From ZLKRG08 sp046091905 (GTDB taxonomy: Bacteria; Actinomycetota; Actinomycetes; Nanopelagicales; Nanopelagicaceae), in assembly GCA_046091905.1 (NCBI GenBank), contig JBJTCN010000017.1, positions 1 to 9,222 of the forward strand: a stretch of 9,222 nucleotides of DNA. The letters run 5' to 3'. Under the pieces are notes generated by a model. The model did no database searches, was not told the origin of the DNA, and worked only from the letters and a program-made list of their open reading frames with translations. Position 1 is the stretch's first letter; the number at the start of each line of letters is the position of its first letter. Position numbers and translations under genes: made by a program. Below, piece after piece: positions 1 through 5,643 of this stretch.

Positions 1-222
1 AAATATTTCTAATACTGTTTGGCCGTCTTGATCATCACCAATAGTGCCAACGATTGCAGATCTAATTCCTAATCTTGAGAGCGCAACTGCGGCAACCGAA
101 GCTGGGCCTCCTCCGGATCTAACAATCTGCTCTGCTAAGACTCTCTCATCTGAACTTGGATACTTATCAACCAATGCCACCGTATCCATGGTGATCACGC
201 CTACGCAGGTTACTTCAATCAA
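1..222 (-). CDS. PfkB/ribokinase-family sugar kinase, N-terminal part (cut by window edge)
   Basis: Only the first 74 codons are present; the rest lies beyond position 1. The protein would phosphorylate a sugar, probably a ketose, with ATP in the cytoplasm. The N-terminal PfkB pattern is clear: a beta strand ending in G-x4-D (Gly8 to Asp13, the Asp usually binding substrate hydroxyls), a DKYP segment at 19-22 resembling ketohexokinases, a glycine-rich GGGPAS motif at 37-42 and a GTIGDD stretch at 59-64. The Asn usual in GG-x3-N is Val43 here. The start is TTG at 222-220: an in-frame TAA at 228-226 rules out anything further upstream, and starting later would destroy the first strand. TTG overlaps the TGA of the preceding regulator gene as TTGA, implying translational coupling. 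As last gene seen in the transporter-isomerase operon it most likely acts on the isomerase product. Family call firm, substrate unknown. Confidence 0.88.
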   Translation of the reverse strand, partial: MIEVTCVGVITMDTVALVDKYPSSDERVLAEQIVRSGGGPASVAAVALSRLGIRSAIVGTIGDDQDGQTVLEIF

Positions 223-917
223 TGCTTAACTTTCGCGCCTGCAAGTGCCGTTTTTCTGGCGCCAGCAATATGTGCATGGGTTAACTTCGCAGCTAAGTCA
301 CCATCTCCAGCTTCGAGCGCATCCAAAATCGCTAAATGTTCACGCGCGGAAACTTCAATTCTGCCCGGTAGGCGAAGTGTGGTTTCCATTGACATACCCA
401 TTACTTCTTGAAGAACGTGCAGAGTTTGATTAATAAATCTATTCTCAGCAATTCCCACAATTGTTAAGTGAAATCTAGCATCTAAGAATTTCAATTTTTC
501 ATAATCAATCTCTTGGCTATCTGCAATTGCAGCCATCTGATTCAGCGTTGCACGTAAGGTTCGGATATCTTCTTTAGTTGCTTTAGCCGCTGCCCATTTA
601 GCTGCAGGAACTTCTAGAACCTCACGCGCATCATAAAGTTCATTTAAATCATGTTCGCGAGAAAAGACTGAAGCGCGTAACTCCTGCGCCACTAAAGGCT
701 CTTCAACAAATGTACCTTGTCCATGCTTAATTGCTACAAAACCTCTGGCTTGCAGAATATGTAGCGCCTCTCGAAGTGATGGACGGCTGACTTCTAAAAG
801 TTCAGATAGTTGTCGTTCTGGAGGCAAACGGTCGCCAGGATTTAATTTGGAAACATTAATCAGTTCGAGTAATTGATCTGCAATACGCGCTGCGCGTTGA
901 TTAACTACAGTACTCAT
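219..917 (-). CDS. GntR-family transcriptional regulator, FadR/FCD subfamily
   Basis: A 232-residue DNA-binding regulator, probably a repressor of this operon released by the imported sugar or a metabolite. Residues about 8-72 form a GntR winged helix: GDRLPPERQLSE at 28-39, the recognition region SRPSLREAL at 44-52 and the wing HGQGTFV at 65-71. Residues about 90-225 are an all-helical FCD effector domain. Its usual metal ligands are visible as Asp146 and His150 in LDARFH, His194 in EHLAILDAL, and His216 in THAHI, so a bound metal ion participating in ligand binding is expected. The ATG overlaps the TGA of the upstream permease by 4 nt (ATGA), with GGAG about 10 nt before it inside the permease gene. 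Its place between permease and kinase genes argues for local control. Inverted repeats ahead of the isomerase gene are candidate operators. Length is normal for the family. Confidence 0.93.
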   Translation of the reverse strand: MSTVVNQRAARIADQLLELINVSKLNPGDRLPPERQLSELLEVSRPSLREALHILQARGFVAIKHGQGTFVEEPLVAQELRASVFSREHDLNELYDAREVLEVPAAKWAAAKATKEDIRTLRATLNQMAAIADSQEIDYEKLKFLDARFHLTIVGIAENRFINQTLHVLQEVMGMSMETTLRLPGRIEVSAREHLAILDALEAGDGDLAAKLTHAHIAGARKTALAGAKVKH

Positions 918-1729
918 CCTTTTACAGCTCCAGCAGTTAATCCTGATTGGAATTGTTTCTGCATCAATAAATACATGACCACCATTGGTATAGATGCCAC
1001 CATGATTGCCGTAAAGAGCATTGAATAGCTTGTAGCAAACTCTCCGCGGAAATCAATTAAAGTAAGCGGCAAAGTTTTCTTGCTCTGCTCGTTAATCAAC
1101 ATCAATGGATATAACAAATCGTTCCAGCAGATAACAAAGAGAAATATCGCCGTAGCGCCAACCGCCGGTCTGGCAAGTGGCAAGGCAATTGAACGGTAAA
1201 CGCGCCAGTGGCTAGCCCCATCGATACTCGCTACTTCAAACATCTCTTTAGGAAGATCCCTCAAAAATGCAGTGAGAATAAAGATTGAAAGCGGCAAATT
1301 AAGAGCTATATTTACCAAAATCAGGCCAGTTAACGAATTAGTTAGGTTCAACTTAACAAAAAGTGCATAAATTGGAACGATGTTTACCTGACCTGGAATT
1401 GCCAGCCCAAGTGAGAATAGGAAGAAGAGTACTTTGCCCGTAATCGTAAACATGCGAGAGATTGAGTAGGCAGCCAAACTAGCAAAAAGTAAGGTGAAGA
1501 AAACTGACCCCAACGCCACAATTACTGAATTCTTAAATGGAGTGGCCACATTGCCAGTATCAAAAAGGGCTTTAAAGTTATTTAAATTAAAAACTTTAGG
1601 CAGTGCCAATGGCTTAGAGTAAATTTCAAAATCTGATTTAAAGGTACCTAACACTACAATTGAAATTGGTACAAACACGGCGAAGGCAAAAATTGTCAAT
1701 AAAACCCGTCGAGAGATGTTATAAATCAT
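914..1729 (-). CDS. ABC sugar transporter permease, MalG type (CUT1)
   Basis: A 271-residue inner-membrane subunit that forms half of the translocation pore with the upstream permease. About six hydrophobic segments are visible, beginning with a signal-anchor-like helix near residues 8-29. The EAA loop contacting the ATPase runs from about 165 to 188 (EVASIDGASHWRVYRSIALP, then LARP). The C-terminus (QKQFQSGLTAGAVKG) is the ending typical of MalG-like CUT1 permeases, so the gene is full length. The ATG shares one base with the TAA of the preceding permease gene (TAATG), and GGGGTG about 6 nt upstream serves as ribosome binding site. Its own stop overlaps the regulator start. Sequence alone shows carbohydrate family, not substrate; CUT1 transporters carry mono- and oligosaccharides and glycerol phosphates. 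Confidence 0.95.
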   Translation of the reverse strand: MIYNISRRVLLTIFAFAVFVPISIVVLGTFKSDFEIYSKPLALPKVFNLNNFKALFDTGNVATPFKNSVIVALGSVFFTLLFASLAAYSISRMFTITGKVLFFLFSLGLAIPGQVNIVPIYALFVKLNLTNSLTGLILVNIALNLPLSIFILTAFLRDLPKEMFEVASIDGASHWRVYRSIALPLARPAVGATAIFLFVICWNDLLYPLMLINEQSKKTLPLTLIDFRGEFATSYSMLFTAIMVASIPMVVMYLLMQKQFQSGLTAGAVKG

Positions 1730-2574
1730 TATTTCACCCCGTAATCAATCTTTAAAGTGCGACGTTGTAACCAGGTGATAAACAAAATCATAATTACTAA
1801 AAATATCGTCTGAGCAGATGCATAACCAAACTTGTAGCCTACAAATGCTAAATTAAAAATATTTGTCACTAAAACATCAGATGAATTCAATGGTCCGCCT
1901 TGAGTCATTGAATAAACAAGATCAAACGCTCTAAAAGATTGAATAGTCGTGTAGGCCACTACGACCGCTGTGGTTGGCAACACCATTGGCCAAGTTACAT
2001 TCTTGAATTGTTGCCAACGAGTGGCACCATCAACATCAGCTGCTTCATACAACTCTTGTGGGATTTGCTGAAGTCCCGCCACATAAATCACAACCATTTG
2101 TCCGGTATGAAACCAGACCTGGGTAATAGCGATTGCTAAAAGTGAATACCTGGTATCACCCAGCCAATTGATTGCAAACGAATCTAATCCAACCCCTTTA
2201 AGGGCAGCATTGATAAATCCGTAATTTGGGTTATATAGAAAAGTCCACATTAAACCAACTGAGACCGAGGAGAGAATAGTTGGGAAAAAGAAGAGCGTTC
2301 TAAAAAAGATATTTGATTTGGAATTCTTAGCTAAAAAGAGGGCAAATAATAGAGAAAATCCCGTTTGAAAAATTACTACAAAAAGTGAGAACTTAATATT
2401 ATTAACAAAAATTTTCCGGAAAAGAATGTCTTGACTTAGCATGTAAGTGAAATTTTTTGCACCCACAAATTCTGGAGTAGTAACTCCATCCCACCTTGTT
2501 ACTGAATAGAGCAGATTTTGAATTGCTGGATAAAGATAGAGAAAGGTATATACCGCCAGCGCCGGCAAAGCCAT
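1729..2574 (-). CDS. ABC sugar transporter permease, MalF type (CUT1); start uncertain
   Basis: This is the partner permease, 281 residues from the ATG used here. It has six predicted membrane helices, the first starting right at the N-terminus (LPALAVYTFLYLYP). The EAA loop is at about 174-200 (ELYEAADVDGATRWQQF, then KNVTWPMVLP), followed by FDLVYSMTQGGP at 218-229, a hallmark of MalF-like CUT1 permeases. MalF-type proteins normally carry a basic cytoplasmic tail before helix 1. The DNA just upstream of the ATG stays open in frame for over 100 nt and encodes such a tail (KKDQQKKNRTHPTLII), yet it contains no ATG, GTG or TTG in that frame, and no clear Shine-Dalgarno precedes ATG 2574. The true start may therefore be a rare codon upstream, or the ATG is used without a strong ribosome site. 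Lies 113 nt after the binding-protein gene, across a strong hairpin. Confidence 0.93.
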   Translation of the reverse strand: MALPALAVYTFLYLYPAIQNLLYSVTRWDGVTTPEFVGAKNFTYMLSQDILFRKIFVNNIKFSLFVVIFQTGFSLLFALFLAKNSKSNIFFRTLFFFPTILSSVSVGLMWTFLYNPNYGFINAALKGVGLDSFAINWLGDTRYSLLAIAITQVWFHTGQMVVIYVAGLQQIPQELYEAADVDGATRWQQFKNVTWPMVLPTTAVVVAYTTIQSFRAFDLVYSMTQGGPLNSSDVLVTNIFNLAFVGYKFGYASAQTIFLVIMILFITWLQRRTLKIDYGVK

Positions 2575-2626
2575 GATTATTAAAGTCGGATGAGTTCGAT
2601 TTTTCTTCTGTTGATCTTTTTTTGCA

Positions 2627-2672
2627 GGCGAGGCACCGCTCTTTCCAATTCTGGTAAGAGCGGTGCCTGCCT
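2627..2672 (-). terminator. Strong intercistronic hairpin between binding-protein and permease genes
   Basis: Positions 2631-2643 and 2656-2668 are a perfect 13-bp inverted repeat (AGGCACCGCTCTT arms) around a 12-nt loop. Skipping one bulged G at 2630, the stem continues with GGC/GCC and an A-T pair. In the transcribed (minus) direction no T-run follows; the RNA continues with CGCCUGC and then seven A residues, so it is not a textbook intrinsic terminator. Its position just after a solute-binding-protein gene matches hairpins that stabilise the upstream message or partly attenuate transcription, making more binding protein than permease. The type is listed as terminator for want of a better class; attenuator or 3'-end stabiliser is the more likely role. 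Confidence 0.6.
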
Positions 2673-2687
2673 TAGTTAGATTGCTGA

Positions 2688-4118
2688 TTAAGCACCCAAG
2701 TTGGATTTAATTGTCTTTGAGGTATCAGCTAGCGTCTTTGTGACATCAGCTCCACCACCAATTGCAATTAGCGCATCTTCTAGTGGGTTACGTACGCCGT
2801 TCACGTTAGCGAATAAGAAGCGTGGTGCTAGAAGTAGTTTCTTACCCATAATGTCAGAGACGTTTAATAGATCTCTGTTTGCTGAGTAGTCAACGTTAAT
2901 GATTGATACATGCTGTGAAGTACCAACTGCATAAAGTTGAGCCATTGCAGGAGTTGCAAGCCATGAAATGAATGAGTTTGCAATCTTCTGATCTGTTGTC
3001 GATGCCTTAGCATTAACTGAAAGAATGAAAGTGTTGTTTGTGATTCCTTCATAAAGTGGCTTGCCGTCAGTTGTAATCATTCCGAACATCTTGATTTTGC
3101 CTGACATTGCTGGGTTCAGCTTGGTAACAGTGCTGATACCAAATGAACCTGTTGGGTAGATAGCTGCTTTGCCTGCTGCAAAATCAGCAGGTGCCGCAGT
3201 GTCGTTGTAACCTGTAACGTTTGCTGGGAAGCAACCCGCATCATTCATCGCCTTGTACTTATTAGCAATTGACTTAAACCAATCGGTATTTAAATCTTCC
3301 TTGCCGGTATCAATAGCCGCTACGTGTGCTGCCATGGTTGCATATGATGAATCTGCATTCATTAAGAAGGCATTGAGGATCTGGCCTGCGTTACCGCGGG
3401 TAGCTGCTGGCCAAGCAAATGGAATGACTCCAGCTGCTTTGGCAGTCTTACAGAATGCAAGTGTCTGTGACCAAGTTGTTGGAACTTTCCAGCCATTCTT
3501 TTCAAACATGTCTGCGTTATAAAGCGGATTGTTAAATAGTGACTGATATGGCAATCCATACACTTTTCCATTAACAGTCGCTGGTGTTAGCGCGCTTTGA
3601 ATTACATTCTGCTTCATATAACGCTGATCGCCAATTTCCTTTAACAATCCACCATTGGCAAATTGAGTAAATTGACCACCACGGCTGGTAACAAATAACG
3701 CTGCCTTCTTGTTAGCGCTGATCTTTGCATAAGCCAAGTTGGTGTAATCAACAGAGCTCATAATTACTTGGTTGATGTAAGTACCTGGATGTGATGCTTG
3801 GAATCTATCGATAATGTCCTGGAAGACTGCTTTATCTTCTGGACGCCAGTGGTGGAACTCGATGGTTCCCTTTGGTGCAGATAGCGCAGCAACTGGAGTT
3901 CCATAATTTGCACCAAGGCGAACCTTCTGCCAAATTAACTTGTTTCCAACTGACTTACAAATTAATGAGTCTGTTGAAGTACCGGTGCTGATACCTTCTG
4001 CGCTACATGCTTTGCCAAGAGCTGGTGTATCTGCGGCTCTTGCTACTGTAATTGGAGAAATCGCTAACGTTGCGACCAACGCTACAATCAAACCATTACG
4101 GATTGTCTTTATCTTCAT
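2688..4118 (-). CDS. Exported ABC sugar solute-binding protein (CUT1) with N-terminal two-Cys module
   Basis: A 476-residue extracellular protein that captures the sugar and delivers it to the two permeases encoded next. The start chosen is ATG 4118 because AAAGGA sits 6 nt upstream and a typical signal peptide begins there: basic MKIKTIRNG, a hydrophobic core to about residue 24, then A-R-A before a likely cleavage after Ala28. No lipobox Cys is present. Residues about 34-68 form a small module with Cys38, Cys54, and a G-x-K-L-x-W ending at Trp63, probably one disulfide. From about residue 85 the fold is an extracellular solute-binding protein family 1 type: IEFHHWRPEDKAVFQDII opening, VNGKVYGLPYQSLFNNPLYNADMFEKNG in the lobe, and a long helical C-terminal half with GKAAIYPTGSFGI. 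It follows the isomerase gene by 23 nt. Ligand cannot be read from the sequence. Confidence 0.94.
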   Translation of the reverse strand: MKIKTIRNGLIVALVATLAISPITVARAADTPALGKACSAEGISTGTSTDSLICKSVGNKLIWQKVRLGANYGTPVAALSAPKGTIEFHHWRPEDKAVFQDIIDRFQASHPGTYINQVIMSSVDYTNLAYAKISANKKAALFVTSRGGQFTQFANGGLLKEIGDQRYMKQNVIQSALTPATVNGKVYGLPYQSLFNNPLYNADMFEKNGWKVPTTWSQTLAFCKTAKAAGVIPFAWPAATRGNAGQILNAFLMNADSSYATMAAHVAAIDTGKEDLNTDWFKSIANKYKAMNDAGCFPANVTGYNDTAAPADFAAGKAAIYPTGSFGISTVTKLNPAMSGKIKMFGMITTDGKPLYEGITNNTFILSVNAKASTTDQKIANSFISWLATPAMAQLYAVGTSQHVSIINVDYSANRDLLNVSDIMGKKLLLAPRFLFANVNGVRNPLEDALIAIGGGADVTKTLADTSKTIKSNLGA

Positions 4119-4130
4119 TGATATTCCTTT
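4119..4130 (-). promoter_or_regulatory. Ribosome binding site deciding the solute-binding-protein start
   Basis: On the minus strand AAAGGA occupies 4130-4125, leaving a 6-nt spacer to ATG 4118. The signal peptide starts exactly there, so longer in-frame starts (4139 or 4211, the latter inside the isomerase gene) are unlikely. Confidence 0.75.
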
Positions 4131-4141
4131 TCTGAACATGG

Positions 4142-5545
4142 TTACCATTCGGTGAGGGGGATCCCTAAGATTTGCGCCATTCGACGAATACCTGGTCGCA
4201 CATCTATCCATGAAATGACTAGATGATGCGGATATCCGCCTGTGACTATTCCATTCACTAGAAGCACTGCATCAGGTTCAGTTACAACTGTTGCAGTATT
4301 TCCTTGAAAGCGATTGGGAGCAGGGATCGATTCCCCTCGGCTCACAACCATTCGTAGACCCGTCTTATTTGTAGGGTCTAAATCCCGATCAATGCGAAAC
4401 AGCGTTACTGCTCCGGTTTTGAGCGGGAAATCTCCAGCGACGCCTAATTTGCGATTGCAATGAATCGACTGCGTCGCATTCTCTGGGTCTGCCGCCAACT
4501 TAGTAGCAGCAGAACCACAGTGCCATAAACGAATTAAATTCTGGCTTGCTTCAAGATCGACTATATCGACCAAGTAATTTTGATCTGAACCTAACGCTTC
4601 GCAAACCAACATAGTTACCGCACCCAGCACATCGCGTTCGCAGGTAGTGACGGTACCGCGATCTGAAATTCTGCCTAAAGATGAACAGATACAAGCACCT
4701 AAATCTGTTGGGAATTCCGGCCAGCATCTAACCGCTATTGCATCAAGCGCTTCATCCTCTTGCCATTGTTCTAAAGCAACTTCGACTCCGGCGACTTTGG
4801 TGGCTTCAAGAACATTTACCTTAGCTAATGATGGTTGAGCTGTAACTGCGTTAGCATTGGCCTTTTCTCTAGCGCTTTGACTTACTGCATCAATTTTTTC
4901 AAATGCACTTTTAATAGGAATCTGCGCCACCGTCAAACCAAATACATTTTTTAACTGCTGAGCATTAAAATTACATGGAGTAAAACCATTTGGAGCATCA
5001 CCAATTGCTCCAATCTTCTTTTTAGCTAAAATTGATAGCGCATGTTGTACAACTTCATTTGAAGCCATCTGTAAATCTTTTTTTGCTACCGGTGCATTTG
5101 CGGCTGGTAATTGACCTGAAAGGGCTGCTGCTAGGACCTGCTTAACTTCTGGCTCATCAAAATCTCCATGTAAGTGGCGAAGTCTTTGACCATTTTCTAA
5201 AAGTGCATGCGCCGCTAAATTGATTCCGCACATTGAATTTAATTTAAGTCGCTCGCCATTCTCACCTGGTTCGCGCATTGACCAACCTAAAATCGGACCT
5301 GGGACTTTTGAAAGTAATTCAACTGCTGGCGAGGCATCGCTAAATGAAGCAGTTAATAGAATGTAGAGATCTGCGCTAGGTATCGCAGCTGCGGCAACAT
5401 CTTCGGGTGTCATCACTAAGTGCTCTGGTCCGACCACTTTAACTCCAAGTTCCTGGAGCAGCGATCTAGCACCTTGAAAATTACGCTCAGCATATGCGAG
5501 ATCAAAGGTAGGTCTCGCTAACGCCAAGAGCGCTACAGATTTCAT
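4142..5545 (-). CDS. L-fucose/L-arabinose isomerase-like sugar ketol-isomerase
   Basis: A 467-residue cytoplasmic protein predicted to interconvert an aldose and a ketose using a divalent metal. The N-terminal half (1-about 200) is alpha/beta and fits the substrate-binding domains of the FucI/AraA superfamily. The C-terminal half carries the recognisable active-site series: RCWPEF (Glu277), a Cys-rich turn with SLGRISDRG (289-297), TCERDVLGA (Glu303, Asp305), DIVD at 327-330, WHCG (His342) and GGYPHHLVI (His440/His441). Glu277, Glu303 or Asp305, and one or more of the His residues are the likely metal ligands. Exact assignment is by pattern, not alignment. It is shorter than classical FucI and close to the shorter uncharacterised FucI-like proteins. 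First gene of the transporter operon, so it probably acts on the imported sugar, with the PfkB kinase next in the pathway. Start ATG 5545 has GGGGGT 4 nt upstream. Substrate unknown. Confidence 0.85.
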   Translation of the reverse strand: MKSVALLALARPTFDLAYAERNFQGARSLLQELGVKVVGPEHLVMTPEDVAAAAIPSADLYILLTASFSDASPAVELLSKVPGPILGWSMREPGENGERLKLNSMCGINLAAHALLENGQRLRHLHGDFDEPEVKQVLAAALSGQLPAANAPVAKKDLQMASNEVVQHALSILAKKKIGAIGDAPNGFTPCNFNAQQLKNVFGLTVAQIPIKSAFEKIDAVSQSAREKANANAVTAQPSLAKVNVLEATKVAGVEVALEQWQEDEALDAIAVRCWPEFPTDLGACICSSLGRISDRGTVTTCERDVLGAVTMLVCEALGSDQNYLVDIVDLEASQNLIRLWHCGSAATKLAADPENATQSIHCNRKLGVAGDFPLKTGAVTLFRIDRDLDPTNKTGLRMVVSRGESIPAPNRFQGNTATVVTEPDAVLLVNGIVTGGYPHHLVISWIDVRPGIRRMAQILGIPLTEW

Positions 5546-5554
5546 CAGACCCCC

Positions 5555-5569
5555 AGTGGTTTGACCTCT
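5555..5569. promoter_or_regulatory. Imperfect inverted repeat, candidate GntR/FCD operator
   Basis: AGTGGT-TTG-ACCTCT is an inverted repeat with five of six arm positions matching. Its core (5557-5567) fits TNGTNNNACNA, the consensus known for FCD regulators such as LldR, at five of six fixed positions with the correct 3-nt spacing. It ends about 10 nt upstream of the isomerase start, where a bound repressor could block transcription elongation or initiation. Confidence 0.4.
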
Positions 5570-5596
5570 TGGCGCAGTCTGCCCGCTGCCCCCAGC

Positions 5597-5611
5597 TTAG
5601 TCAATGACTAA
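5597..5611. promoter_or_regulatory. 15-bp perfect palindrome, candidate operator
   Basis: TTAGTCA and TGACTAA flank a single central base, giving a perfect 7-1-7 inverted repeat. It covers the proposed -35 box TTGACT. Each half contains TAGT/ACTA, matching the TNGT...ACNA half-sites of FadR-type GntR regulators, but the spacing between half-sites is 5 rather than the usual 3. Binding by the regulator encoded in this operon is inferred. Confidence 0.4.
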
Positions 5612-5643
5612 AGGCCGGGCTTAACGAAGATGTTATTGAAAGG

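Larger units (their letters stand above)
5546..5643 (-). promoter_or_regulatory. Intergenic region with likely promoter of the sugar operon
   Basis: This 98-bp gap separates the M24-like gene from the isomerase gene and is one of only two sizeable gaps in the window. On the minus strand TTGACT at 5604-5599 could be a -35 box, followed after 17 nt by CAGACT (5581-5576), a poor -10. It is richer in G and C than the flanking genes. No intrinsic terminator with a T-run is visible for the upstream genes, so read-through is possible. The promoter assignment is tentative; presence of regulation here is supported by two inverted repeats. Confidence 0.4.

Noticed and set aside
2611..2672. Intrinsic terminator with the T-rich tract at 2616-2623
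   Set aside because: The T-run is on the plus strand and upstream of the hairpin in that direction; in the transcribed direction it is an A-run, and no plus-strand gene needs a terminator there.
3915..4040. Lipoprotein signal in the solute-binding protein (Cys38 or Cys54)
   Set aside because: GKAC and SLIC do not match a lipobox and lie well after the hydrophobic core; an A-R-A signal peptidase I site fits better.
4119..4211. Longer solute-binding protein starting at 4211, with 31 extra residues
   Set aside because: That start lies inside the isomerase gene and the extra residues look like out-of-frame translation. The signal peptide and a good ribosome binding site both point to ATG 4118.
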